From assembly GCF_003030305.1 (NCBI RefSeq), contig NZ_CP023676.1, positions 868,001 through 932,000 on the forward strand: DNA of 64,000 bases, given 5' to 3'. Below, in pieces: positions 1-8,485 of this stretch; positions within the stretch are counted from its first letter, which is position 1; each line of letters starts with the position of its first letter. Under the pieces are notes generated by a model. That model was not told where the DNA came from, searched no databases, and saw nothing but the letters and a program-made list of their open reading frames with translations. Made by a program: the position numbers and the translations under genes. This DNA comes from Cutibacterium acnes (GTDB lineage Bacteria > Actinomycetota > Actinomycetes > Propionibacteriales > Propionibacteriaceae).

Positions 1-32
1 TGAAAGAGCAGGCTCTGATCGGTGCGAGAGGT

Positions 33-330
33 TTGGTTTCGCCCAGCCTATGCATACCCGTGCTGCAGTCGGTCAGCTGCTACAGGGGGGCGGCGGTGAT
101 GCCTTTCTCGCGTCGGTTGTGGCGTGTTCTTGGTGAGGTTGGTTTAGCTGATGAGGTGGGTGGTATGGAGGCTGGATTGCGTACCGTTGTTGGGTCGGGT
201 GGTACGAGGCTTTCCGGGGGGTCAGGCCCAGCGGTTAACAGTGGCTAGGAACCTGCCCACCGGAGTCGGTCGCACGTGGTCGAGGATACTGAGAGCGAGT
301 CTTCCTGTCCCTTGGCGTGAGGCGGTTGGG
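33..330 (+). pseudogene. Remnant of an ABC exporter ATPase (C-terminal nucleotide-binding domain)
   Basis: Two reading frames together give the end of an ABC ATPase. One frame reads LWRVLGEVGLADEVGG, then LRTVVGSGGTRLSGG. At the signature motif the match moves to another frame, giving GGQAQRLTVARNLP. This order (helical segment, VVGxGGxxLSGG, QRLxxAR) is typical of exporter-type ABC proteins such as the CydC/CydD or multidrug families. The expected Walker B is not readable after it, so a further deletion or frameshift is likely. The 5' part lies outside or is already lost. The homology is judged by eye and the exact family is unknown. Confidence 0.5.
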
Positions 331-333
331 CAG

Positions 334-1044
334 TTAATGGTGGTGCAGTGACAGCACCCGCGAACAACGACTCGCGACTCGGCCGCTGTGAGTGGCGAGA
401 AGTATCACTTTGCCTTCATTGGCGAGATCTTGTAGAAGATTTAGGACCAGGTCCTCGTTGTCCCGGTCAAGTGACGCCGTGGGTTCGTCGGTCAGGATGA
501 TCCGGCTCGGCTTGAGGAGCAATCGAGCCAAGGCGACACGCTGCTGTTCGCCTCCGCTAAGGGTGTGTACGGGAGTTTGTTCCTGCCCGGGCAGTCCAAC
601 GCGTTCCAAGGCGGATGCGAAGGAGGGCTTGGGTAGTAAGGGTCTTGGGCGCGCCGCGATGTCTAGGTTTTCGCGTACCGTAGCGCTCTCGAGCAGAGCC
701 TAATCCTGAAAGAGGTAGCCGATGGTCTCACGGCGGACGCGTTTGTGCCGTCGACGCGGGATGGTAAGGATGTCCGTGCCGTCGATCACGATGTGGCCGC
801 TGTCGGGCCGAATGAGGAGACCGATTGTCGACAATAGGATCGATTTTCCGCAACCGCTAGGGCCACGTAGGGCGATTATCTCGCCGCCGGATGCCTGGAA
901 GTCATGGCCCTTCCAGAGGGTTCTGGAACCGAAGGTCTTGGAGAGGTTCTCCACCCGTAACACGGGGCTATTCTCGTTCATGGTTGCCGTCCCATTCATT
1001 GTCGTCATGCTTCGCGCGTCCTCAATGTTCGATAGAACCTGCAT
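334..1044 (-). pseudogene. Bacteriocin-associated ABC transporter ATPase, interrupted by a stop codon
   Basis: Reading through one TAG at 700-702 restores a 236-residue ABC ATPase in a single frame. Walker A is GPSGCGKS, the Q-loop region is GYLFQD, the signature is LSGGEQQRVALARLL, Walker B is RIILTDEPTASLD, and the switch histidine is in LLATHSG. The stop falls directly after FQD, where relatives of the MacB/LolD-like class have an aromatic residue, so a one-base TAC to TAG change would explain it. The start overlaps the end of the upstream membrane-protein gene by about 20 bp, as expected for one operon with the bacteriocin at 3137-3418. It probably powered export or self-immunity and is now inactive unless the stop is suppressed. 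Confidence 0.8.
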
Positions 1045-3052
1045 AGGAGAGAATGCTCAGAGTCGCGATTCCCACGCCTGCCGTGCCTGCCCAAGCCCAC
1101 GGTGCGGTGTAAGCCCAGGACAGCAGGTCATGGGGTCGCCTTCCCTCCGCGATGGATTCGGTTCGTCCAGCCTGCCATGAGGTCACCGATCGCCATGCAA
1201 TAACTATGGCCAGGGTGCCCCACAAACCGGTTTCCCATGCGACAACTTGTCGGAACATGTAGAGCCCCGACCACCCATGGAGTTTGCGCACCAAGCTTCG
1301 TTGCCGGTGCACAGTGCTGTACATTCCGGTGATGCTCACCGACGTTGCCACGACAGTGAGTAAGCTGGCGAGCGCGCCGAGGCTCGCGATCAGCAACTGT
1401 TGGCGTTGTTGGGAAGCTTTCTGGGCTGTGGATGCCCCTGCAGGTGAGATGCTGGCAACTGCCCTGGCAAGCGAGGGACTGGACGTGACACGTCGGGACT
1501 CGGAATTGGGATCGAGTAGGAGAATTCCACCGGTAGTCAACGCTGTCGTGAGGTCATCGCCTGACAATAGTCCTGAGGGGGACGCGGATCATCACGGGAT
1601 CGGTCATCGTTGCCGACAGACCCTGTTCGGGGGACTGCGGTCCGTAGGTGAAATAGTCGTGAGAGCCCTCTTGCCGCGACCACTTGATTGTTGCCTTGCC
1701 GGCCTTTGCTGGTGCGGAGAGTTGTTGGGCAATAGCATGGCGGATGCGGGGTTCCACTGAGGACAGTGATACAGGTACGGTTCCCGTGACGGTGGATACA
1801 TTTGGGGAGGAAGCGCATGCCGGTACCGGATGACGTTGGCAGTATTCGTCATTGATGATGAACAACTGAATCGGTGCAGGAAGACCAACGTCAACCGGAC
1901 TGAGGTTTGCGACGATGAGACGGTGGTGTTCGTCCACGTCGCTCAGCCATGCGCCGACTGCGTCAACCATACGCTTCTCGCTGGCGGCGTCGATGACAGC
2001 CGAGCCGATGCCACGGAGTGCGACCCGCCCCACGTGACGATCGACCGTGGCCCATTGGGCTTGTTGGTCTTCATAGCGCCACAGTTCCCGTGTGGCAGAG
2101 GTGACTGAAACTATCAGCAGTATCGCCAACATGGCCACCGGAAAGCGAAGCAGATACGAGGCGGAGAAGACCGGGAGACTGGTCATTCGACCCTTGACCT
2201 GAGCCAGGATTTCTGCGCTTGACCATGCGATGGCCAACGTCACGATCTCGACTGTGAGGAGTACTGCGACGGATAGTATCCATATCTGGACTGACCAGCG
2301 AAACCATCGCATCCATTGAGCTAAACCGTTGTAAAAGCCGAGGATCGGCACACTGATCAAAGCCGTTGCTCCTATGCCTATGGCTGCGACGGACACCGCA
2401 TGAAGAGTTTCTCGGCTGGCATGATGCAGCCACGAGTGACCGTGCAAACGGAGAATACCGTAACGCCGAGTCCGGGCGAACACCGCCGCCATGACCAGGG
2501 CGACTAATGCCCCCCATCATCCCGCCGTACGCCTTGATGATGTCAGGATTATGGCTGGCAACGAGTCCCAGGTTCACCTGGCCTTGTACCGAGGAGCGAA
2601 ACCCCAATGCACTCATTCCGGAGGCGAATGTGGTGGCATCGGCGGCGTTGCCGTAGACGAGGTACTCGCCGCTGCGATCGGTGGACTGATCTTGATCCAT
2701 GTGGGCGATATGGGTGATCATTTGCGATGACAGATTCGGGTAACCCTTTAGGAAAGGGATTGAGAGTGCCGCCGGCTGCGGAAACCAAATAGAGCCCCCG
2801 AGAGGACTCCGGATTGTTCAAATCGGCCTGCCAACGCCCGACCGCCACATGTTGTCGTTGCGAATACGTGGACATCCACGAGTCGACCGCCGAGACGTTT
2901 CGGTCTGGTGTTCCCTCGACGAGAACGATGACGGGGTGCCCAGCTGAGGGGAGCACCGTTTCTGCCGCGCCCAACAGGAATGATGCCATAAGAACGGCGA
3001 CAACTGCCGTCAGAAAGTAGGGGAGGGATACCGGTGAGGGCCGTCTCATCAT
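1022..3052 (-). pseudogene. Bacteriocin-associated integral membrane protein (lactococcin 972 cluster), three frameshifts
   Basis: Four consecutive minus-strand frames (3052 to about 2748, to about 2512, to about 1580, to 1022) join into one membrane protein of roughly 675 residues. It has an N-terminal hydrophobic segment after MMRRPSPVSLPYFLTAV, a large extracytoplasmic part, several central helices, and a C-terminal helical part. Size, topology and place between a lactococcin-972-like precursor and an ABC ATPase fit the bacteriocin-associated permease family (FtsX-like). Each break sits at a short homopolymer: TTTCC near 2748, six C at 2510-2515 and five G at 1577-1581 on the plus strand. 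Adjusting one base at each restores the frame. An AGAAGGAAG ribosome site precedes the start. Confidence 0.75.
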
Positions 3053-3090
3053 TGTGGCGGCTTCCTTCTGATCGGACCGTGGAGGGGTAT

Positions 3091-3125
3091 CAGGCGGCAC
3101 GTCCCACCGTAGGGCGTGCCGCCTG
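3091..3125 (-). terminator. Strong hairpin between bacteriocin and permease genes
   Basis: The arms CAGGCGGCACG (3091-3101) and CGTGCCGCCTG (3115-3125) are perfect complements, and CCC/GGG inside the loop extend the stem. It lies 11 bp beyond the bacteriocin stop and before the permease start. There is no U-run, so it may be a partial terminator or an mRNA-stabilising stem that keeps precursor expression above that of the transport genes. Confidence 0.5.
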
Positions 3126-3136
3126 TGATGGGGTTG

Positions 3137-3418
3137 TCAGCAGGTGCGATACCAAGCCTTGTTCCCGAACCGTGCTGCATCGGTGCGAGCATAGGACCAA
3201 CTGCCGGCCTTGACGCATGGCGAGCGCACAAAGTTGACCCCTTGAACTGAACTGCCATGTTTCTTCGAGCCGTGAAAATAGTCCGAGTATCCACGTCCGT
3301 ATCGCCAAACTCCGCCCTCGGGCGGGTTGACGGTGTCGGCCATAGCAATAGTGGCTGTACTAGCGAGTAGCAGGCCCGTGATAGGGACTGCTGCGAAGTG
3401 ACGCCAAACGGTGGACAC
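3137..3418 (-). CDS. Lactococcin 972 family bacteriocin precursor
   Basis: This 93-residue secreted peptide matches the lactococcin 972 pattern: a Sec-type leader (charged start, hydrophobic stretch, cleavage predicted after ATIAMA), then GGVWRYGRGYSDYFHGSKKHGSS, split here as GGVWRYGRGY and SDYFHGSKKHGSS, then an aromatic-rich tail containing AGSWSYARTDAARFGNKAWY. The GTG at 3418 is chosen because AAGGAGG lies 4-10 bases upstream; an ATG further upstream at 3457 precedes that ribosome site. Family members act on the cell wall by blocking septum formation. Unusually the mature part holds two cysteines (SPCVKAG and the C-terminal residue), which could form a disulfide. The transport genes next to it are broken. 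Confidence 0.85.
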   Translation of the reverse strand: MSTVWRHFAAVPITGLLLASTATIAMADTVNPPEGGVWRYGRGYSDYFHGSKKHGSSVQGVNFVRSPCVKAGSWSYARTDAARFGNKAWYRTC

Positions 3419-3580
3419 GATTTCCTCCTTATAACTTCTCCTACTGAAACGCTTCATTGCCAGCAGGAGGGAGAGGGTCATCCAGCGAGGCTCATCGGGA
3501 CCGGAGATGCAGGCTTTCAGATCTGACGTCCCGAACCCGGTCGCATGCTTTTAGCTAATCCTATCGCGGGTGGCTTGAAC

Positions 3581-3586
3581 TAGGGT
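3581..3586 (+). promoter_or_regulatory. -10 element TAGGGT, leaderless uvrB start
   Basis: TAGGGT is followed by exactly six bases and then the uvrB ATG at 3593, so transcription should begin at or next to the A of the start codon. The GGAG inside those six bases is too close to act as a ribosome site. No convincing -35 box is seen. Confidence 0.5.
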
Positions 3587-3592
3587 GGAGCT

Positions 3593-5698
3593 ATGCGCCC
3601 TGTCACTGACATCACTCGCCGCGTAGCCCCTTTTCACGTCGTCAGTGAGTTTCAGCCTTCTGGTGACCAGCCGCAGGCCATTGCGGAGTTGGAGAAGAGG
3701 GTTAACAGTGGTGAACAGGACGTTGTTCTGCTCGGCGCCACCGGTACTGGCAAGACGGCCACGGTGGCGTGGCTGGCGGAGAGGCTGCAGCGCCCGATGC
3801 TCGTCATGCAGCCCAACAAGACGTTGGCCGCCCAGTTTGCCCAGGAACTACGTACCTTCTTCCCTGACAATGCCGTCGAGTACTTCGTCTCTTACTACGA
3901 TTACTACCAACCTGAGGCGTACATCCCACAGACGGATACCTACATCGAGAAAGATTCCAGCCTCAACAAGGAAGTTGAAAGGTTGCGCCACTCCGCGACG
4001 AACTCCCTGCTCACCCGTCGCGACGTCATCGTGGTGTCAACCGTTTCAGCTATCTATGGCCTGGGCACGCCACAGGAATACGTAGACCGGATGATTCCAC
4101 TGGAGGTCGGCCAGGAGTGGGATCGCGATGAGTTGCTGCGCGACCTCGTCACCAACCAGTACGTCCGTAACGACATATCGGGGGAGCGCGGCACCTTCCG
4201 GGTGCGCGGGGACACCCTCGAGATTTTCCCGGTTTATGAGGAGAATGCGCTGCGTGTCGAGTTTTTCGGCGACGAAATTGAGGCCCTCACGACGATGCAC
4301 CCACTCACCGGGGAGATCATCAGCGAGGACGAGCAGGTCTACGTGTTCCCGGCTACCCACTATGTCGCCGGCCCGGAACGTATGGAGCGGGCCATAGCGT
4401 CCATCCAGCAGGAGCTCGAGGAGCGCCTGGCCGTTCTAGAGCGTGATGGGAAACTGTTGGAGGCCCAACGGTTACGTATGCGTACTACCTACGATATCGA
4501 GATGATGCAGCAGGTCGGTGCCTGTGCTGGCATCGAAAACTATTCGCGGCACATCGACGGACGCGCTCCCGGCTCAGCCCCGAACTGTCTGCTTGACTAC
4601 TTTCCGGAAGATTTTGTGCTCGTCATTGATGAATCCCACGTGACCGTCCCGCAGATTGGCGGGATGTATGAGGGGGACATGAGCCGCAAGCGGACATTGG
4701 TAGAACATGGTTTCCGACTGCCCAGCGCGATGGACAACCGTCCTCTCAAATTCGACGAGTTCACCCAGCGGATCGGCCAGACTGTCTACCTGTCCGCCAC
4801 GCCCGGTTCGTACGAGACCGAACGAGCTCACGGCGTCGTCGAACAAATCATTCGTCCGACAGGTCTGGTGGATCCGGAGATTATCGTCAAGCCTACGCGT
4901 GGCCAGATTGACGACCTTATGGGTGAAATTCGTACCCGAGTGGACCGTGGCGACCGTGTCTTGGTGACGACTCTGACGAAGAAGATGGCCGAAGACCTCA
5001 CCGACTACCTCATGGAGCACGGGATTCGCACCCGTTACCTGCACTCGGAGATCGACACACTCAAACGCATCGAGCTGCTCAAGGAGTTGCGCATGGGCGA
5101 GTTCGATGTGCTTGTCGGTATCAACCTGCTACGAGAGGGACTTGACCTCCCGGAGGTTTCCTTGGTGGCGATCCTCGACGCCGACAAGGAAGGCTTTTTG
5201 CGTTCTGAACGGTCCCTTATCCAGACCGTCGGCCGCGCTGCTCGTAACGTCAACGGTCAGGTCATCATGTACGCCGACCAGATCACTGATTCCATGCAGG
5301 TCGCCATCGACGAGACAAATCGTCGTCGCGATATCCAGATGGCGTACAACAAGGAACACGGGATCGATCCACAGCCGTTGCGCAAGAAGATCGGCGACAT
5401 CACTGAGATGCTGGCTCGCGAAGGTGCCGATACTGACGAGCTCGTCGAGAAGTTCAACTATGGGAAAGGCCACCGCGGCTACAATTCGATGATCACTGAC
5501 GAGCAGCGAGCCGCCCAAGGCAGGAGACTCGACGTCTCGAAGATGGCCGAAGAGGATCTAGGCAAGCTCATCGTCGACCTCACCACCGAAATGCGTTCTG
5601 CGGCTGGCGAACTCAAGTTTGAAGTCGCTGCCCGGCTACGTGACGAAATCGCCGATCTTAAGAAAGAGTTGCGCCAGATGGTGGAGGCCAACCGGTAG
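3593..5698 (+). CDS. uvrB: Excinuclease ABC subunit B
   Basis: UvrB is the helicase-like damage-verification subunit of nucleotide excision repair; UvrA loads it and UvrC then incises. The 701-residue length is normal. Walker A GATGTGKT is at residues 48-55, the aromatic beta-hairpin that probes DNA ([20 protein letters not shown]) starts near residue 101, Walker B is VLVIDESH, the superfamily-2 motif TVYLSATPG follows, and motif VI is QTVGRAARN. The C-terminal UVR motif ([15 protein letters not shown]) binds UvrC. uvrA and uvrC lie 3 and 9 kb downstream, each with its own promoter, so the three are clustered but not one operon. Confidence 0.97.
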   Translation: MRPVTDITRRVAPFHVVSEFQPSGDQPQAIAELEKRVNSGEQDVVLLGATGTGKTATVAWLAERLQRPMLVMQPNKTLAAQFAQELRTFFPDNAVEYFVSYYDYYQPEAYIPQTDTYIEKDSSLNKEVERLRHSATNSLLTRRDVIVVSTVSAIYGLGTPQEYVDRMIPLEVGQEWDRDELLRDLVTNQYVRNDISGERGTFRVRGDTLEIFPVYEENALRVEFFGDEIEALTTMHPLTGEIISEDEQVYVFPATHYVAGPERMERAIASIQQELEERLAVLERDGKLLEAQRLRMRTTYDIEMMQQVGACAGIENYSRHIDGRAPGSAPNCLLDYFPEDFVLVIDESHVTVPQIGGMYEGDMSRKRTLVEHGFRLPSAMDNRPLKFDEFTQRIGQTVYLSATPGSYETERAHGVVEQIIRPTGLVDPEIIVKPTRGQIDDLMGEIRTRVDRGDRVLVTTLTKKMAEDLTDYLMEHGIRTRYLHSEIDTLKRIELLKELRMGEFDVLVGINLLREGLDLPEVSLVAILDADKEGFLRSERSLIQTVGRAARNVNGQVIMYADQITDSMQVAIDETNRRRDIQMAYNKEHGIDPQPLRKKIGDITEMLAREGADTDELVEKFNYGKGHRGYNSMITDEQRAAQGRRLDVSKMAEEDLGKLIVDLTTEMRSAAGELKFEVAARLRDEIADLKKELRQMVEANR

Positions 5699-5745
5699 AC
5701 AGGGGCGGGAGTCGCGGTCGAGGCCCTGGTGTGCGAGTATGGAAC

Positions 5746-5870
5746 TCCTTGGAGGGGAGTACTCCTGAGAAAAGTGTGGTCGTCATCACGATCGTGCCAT
5801 CACGGTCCGGCTACACAGCCCCGGTCAGGCGATGATATGTGGCGTACCGGCGCGGACGAGACCTCCGGAC
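5746..5870 (+). ncRNA. yybP-ykoY (Mn2+-sensing) riboswitch upstream of terC
   Basis: The leader has both conserved elements of the yybP-ykoY class: GGGGAGTA (5754-5761) and, about 100 nt later, CGAGACCTCC (near 5857-5866). P1 can form between GGAGG at 5751-5755 and CCTCC at 5862-5866. The segment between holds GC-rich stems. TerC-family exporters are among the commonest targets of this aptamer. The CCTCC strand is also complementary to the terC ribosome site GGAGG at 5880-5884, so Mn2+ binding would sequester CCTCC in P1 and free the ribosome site. Recognition is by motif and context, not by a covariance model. Confidence 0.75.
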
Positions 5871-5891
5871 TATCCCTTTGGAGGCCCGGAT

Positions 5892-6881
5892 TTGCACGTT
5901 CATGCTTACGTCTGGATCATCACCATCCTCGTGATGGGGGCTCTGCTCTTCTTCGACGTTCTCGTCCTGGGGCGAAACCCCCATATCCCCTCCGCCAAGG
6001 AGTGTGCCACCTTCGTCGGCGTCTTCGTCGGCTTGGCGGTACTCTTCGGCTTAGGCGTCTGGATCCTACAGGGCCATGCCGCAGGGGGACAGTTCTTCGC
6101 AGTGTGGTTGACCGAGTACAGCTTGTCGATCGACAACCTGTTTATCTTCCTCATCCTCATGGAAAAGTTCAACGTCCCACGGAAATTGCAGCAATTCGCC
6201 CTGCTGGTAGGTATCATCGTCGCCCTCGTTTTCCGGGGTGTTTTTATTGCTCTGGGACAGGCCATTCTTGAGGCCTGGGCGTGGGTGTTCTTCATCTTTG
6301 GTGCTTTCCTGCTGTATTCGGCAATTGACCAGGTGCGTGAGTATCGGCACCGTGACGATGACGACGATGAGGATCCTGGTGAGGATGGCCGCTTCATGGC
6401 GTGGTTCAGGCGCACGGTTCCGGCTACTGGTGACTACCGTGGCACGAAGTTTTTCGTTCGCGAGAACGGTAAAACTCTCGCAACCTCGATGTTCATGGTT
6501 TGTGTCGCCCTGGGCGCCACGGACTTGCTTTTCGCCCTCGACTCGATTCCGGCGTCCTATGGTCTCACCAGCGAGGGGTATCTCATCCTTACCGCTAACG
6601 TCTTTGCTCTCATGGGTCTGCGCCAGTTGTATTTCCTTATCGGAAGCCTGTTGGAACGTTTGGTGTACTTGTCGCTGGGACTGGCCGTGATTTTGGGCTT
6701 TATCGCCCTCAAGCTCATTGGCCACGCGATGCACCACTACGGACTGGACCAGGCCTGGTTCGGCTTTAGCAGTGAGGTTTCGATCGGGGTTTCGCTGGGC
6801 GTTATCGCCGTGACCCTGGCTCTCACCACCGTCGCGAGTCTCATTAAAAGTCGTAAAGACGATGCCACAGCCGACGTCTGA
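5892..6881 (+). CDS. terC: TerC family integral membrane protein (probable Mn2+ exporter)
   Basis: The 329-residue protein has about eight to nine membrane helices and the TerC hallmarks SLSIDNLFIF near residue 70 and FALDSIPA in the second half, whose acidic residues are thought to bind metal. A cytoplasmic loop is very acidic (RDDDDDEDPGEDG). The TTG at 5892 is preferred: GGAGG sits seven bases upstream, whereas the ATG at 5832 lies inside the riboswitch. Members of the family export Mn2+, in some bacteria to metallate secreted enzymes, and the riboswitch supports that role over tellurite resistance, the name's origin. It converges on the next gene with 8 bp between stops. Confidence 0.88.
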   Translation: MHVHAYVWIITILVMGALLFFDVLVLGRNPHIPSAKECATFVGVFVGLAVLFGLGVWILQGHAAGGQFFAVWLTEYSLSIDNLFIFLILMEKFNVPRKLQQFALLVGIIVALVFRGVFIALGQAILEAWAWVFFIFGAFLLYSAIDQVREYRHRDDDDDEDPGEDGRFMAWFRRTVPATGDYRGTKFFVRENGKTLATSMFMVCVALGATDLLFALDSIPASYGLTSEGYLILTANVFALMGLRQLYFLIGSLLERLVYLSLGLAVILGFIALKLIGHAMHHYGLDQAWFGFSSEVSIGVSLGVIAVTLALTTVASLIKSRKDDATADV

Positions 6882-6889
6882 TCTGACGT

Positions 6890-7546
6890 TTACCAGCCGC
6901 GGGCACGCCACAGTGGAAGGTTGGGACGTTCCTCTCCGACGGTTGTGGCGTCGCCATGCCCGGGATGGATAACTGTTGTATCTGACGCGGGTGCGAAGAT
7001 CTTCATGCAGACGTCGGTGTAGAGACTTTCGAATTCTCGGCTTCCGCTAGTTTTGCCGAGCCTACCCGGGAACAGAGAATCGCCAGTGAGAACGTGATCG
7101 CTGGGGTTACCGTGCAAACGTAAGGCGATGGATCCGCGGGTATGGCCTACCAGTCCAATGACGTCGAGTTCTACGTCTCCGAGACGGAACAGATCACCGT
7201 CCCACATGGTGCGGCAGGTTACTCCTGTGGTGGCCTCAATAGCCTCGGCGTCGGGTTCTCCACACCACGGCTGGGCTCCCGTCATAGTAACGATCTCCGC
7301 GAGGGCCCCGGTATGGTCCTGATGACGATGGGTCGTAATAACGGCTCCGACTTCATCGTCACCGATGAGGGCTTTGAGTCGACCGGGTTCGGCAGCTGCG
7401 TCCACGAGGATGGCGGGCCCCGCTCCGGGATGGATGAGGTAGGCATTATTGTCCATGGTGCCTACCGAGATTTTGATGAGGTCAACGTCATCGTTAACCT
7501 TGATGAGGGCGGCTTCTGAGCCCGGATCGACGTGGTAGAGCGGCAT
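6890..7546 (-). CDS. MBL-fold metallohydrolase (glyoxalase II-like)
   Basis: This 218-residue cytoplasmic protein carries the metallo-beta-lactamase motif THRHQDHTG, with the further metal ligands in VGHTRGS, LTGDSLFPG and VIHPGHG. It looks like a single-domain glyoxalase II-type hydrolase, expected to bind two Zn2+ or Fe/Zn and cleave a thioester or related ester. The substrate cannot be read from sequence; in mycothiol-using bacteria such enzymes often act on mycothiol conjugates, which would suit the adjacent mycothiol-dependent-type gene. An AAGGAA ribosome site precedes the ATG. It may be co-transcribed from the 8335 gene, which ends 45 bp upstream. Confidence 0.85.
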   Translation of the reverse strand: MPLYHVDPGSEAALIKVNDDVDLIKISVGTMDNNAYLIHPGAGPAILVDAAAEPGRLKALIGDDEVGAVITTHRHQDHTGALAEIVTMTGAQPWCGEPDAEAIEATTGVTCRTMWDGDLFRLGDVELDVIGLVGHTRGSIALRLHGNPSDHVLTGDSLFPGRLGKTSGSREFESLYTDVCMKIFAPASDTTVIHPGHGDATTVGEERPNLPLWRARGW

Positions 7547-7591
7547 GACGATTCCTTCCTGGGACGAGCGGATAATCCGCCAGCTGTCCTG

Positions 7592-8335
7592 TCAGATGAG
7601 CATTGGGACGGCGAGCTGGTCAGCTCCGGCGAGACGCTCAGTTCCCCCTCGGCCCGATAGCCATCCTGCCAGTGCGCCGTCAGGTCCATGGACCGTGGTC
7701 GCGAATCCGACCCCGCCAATGCGGTCCGTCAGGCCGGAATCAGAGACGATACGCATAGCGGGCACCTCAGGACGGTCTCGCAGGCGGAAGCAGACCCATT
7801 CCAGGAGAGTACGCGCGGAAACGTCGGGGAGGTCATCGACGGTCATCCCGAGATCGAGGTCGACGTGGTGAAGAGCGATCTCTGCGAGTCGTAGTGCTGG
7901 CAGATCAGTGACATCGACGCGGATGTCGTTGGTTAGCCACACTGCAGTGCCAGGTTCCATGTCGTCGAGCGCGTCGAAGGTGGTGTTGAGGGAGCCTGCG
8001 GTGGTATCGAGGTCGATTTGCAGCTGCAGCCCGGCGCGTTCCGAACCGCGTTCGATATCGCGGTCGCGCAGTTCGTCGGAGGGGTAGAGGTGGGGGACTT
8101 TCTGATTGGTAATGACCGCTTTCGTGACGGCCTCGAAGGCTTCGGCGTTACGGGCTATGTGGGTGGCGATGTGGGCACGGGTCCATCCGGCCAGGCGACT
8201 CGGCGCCTGCCACTCGTCGTCGGATAGTCCCATGGTTGCGCCAAGAAGACGTTGCGTGGCTTCACGTTTGGCAGCCCGGATCACGTGCAAGGGAGCGCTG
8301 GGACACAGACCGGGTGGTCGTTGGGCAGCGCTCAT
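7592..8335 (-). CDS. Maleylpyruvate isomerase family mycothiol-dependent enzyme
   Basis: The 247-residue protein has the DinB-like four-helix architecture of mycothiol-dependent enzymes: an N-terminal LAGWTRAHIATHIARNAEAF (metal-binding His in the AHIATHIARN helix) and a later AEIALHHVDLDLG with the second histidine pair, followed by a C-terminal sterol-carrier-like region. Homologues isomerise maleylpyruvate or transfer mycothiol to xenobiotics. The ATG at 8335 is chosen because TAGGTT lies seven bases upstream (leaderless). The frame stays open for 930 bp further upstream, but that part is antisense to uvrA and not real. The divergent uvrA start is about 150 bp away. Confidence 0.8.
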   Translation of the reverse strand: MSAAQRPPGLCPSAPLHVIRAAKREATQRLLGATMGLSDDEWQAPSRLAGWTRAHIATHIARNAEAFEAVTKAVITNQKVPHLYPSDELRDRDIERGSERAGLQLQIDLDTTAGSLNTTFDALDDMEPGTAVWLTNDIRVDVTDLPALRLAEIALHHVDLDLGMTVDDLPDVSARTLLEWVCFRLRDRPEVPAMRIVSDSGLTDRIGGVGFATTVHGPDGALAGWLSGRGGTERLAGADQLAVPMLI

Positions 8336-8342
8336 GTCATCC

Positions 8343-8348
8343 AACCTA
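8343..8348 (-). promoter_or_regulatory. -10 element TAGGTT, leaderless start of the mycothiol-type enzyme
   Basis: On the minus strand TAGGTT is followed by seven bases and the ATG at 8335. There is no ribosome-binding site. Confidence 0.45.
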
Positions 8349-8472
8349 ATGCCACGGGATGGAACATGCCAGATGAACGAAAGGATGGAGCCAATTTTAT
8401 AGTGATGTGAAAAGGCTATCGTGTTCCGTTCTGCCAGCCGCGCAGAACTGCGGGACTGTCTTGCGCGGCCTC

Positions 8473-8478
8473 TACGAT
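8473..8478 (+). promoter_or_regulatory. -10 element TACGAT, leaderless uvrA start
   Basis: TACGAT, then seven bases, then GTG at 8486. The ATG at 8477 overlaps this hexamer and so is unlikely to be the start. No SOS box with the GAAC-N4-GTTC pattern is seen nearby. Confidence 0.5.
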
Positions 8479-8485
8479 GACACCT

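Noticed and set aside
1284-1760. Plus-strand frames opposite the bacteriocin-associated permease
   Set aside because: No family resemblance; they mirror the decayed permease frames.
5832-5892. ATG at 5832 as the terC start
   Set aside because: It lies inside the riboswitch aptamer, has no ribosome site, and adds a non-family N-terminus; TTG 5892 has GGAGG at ideal spacing.
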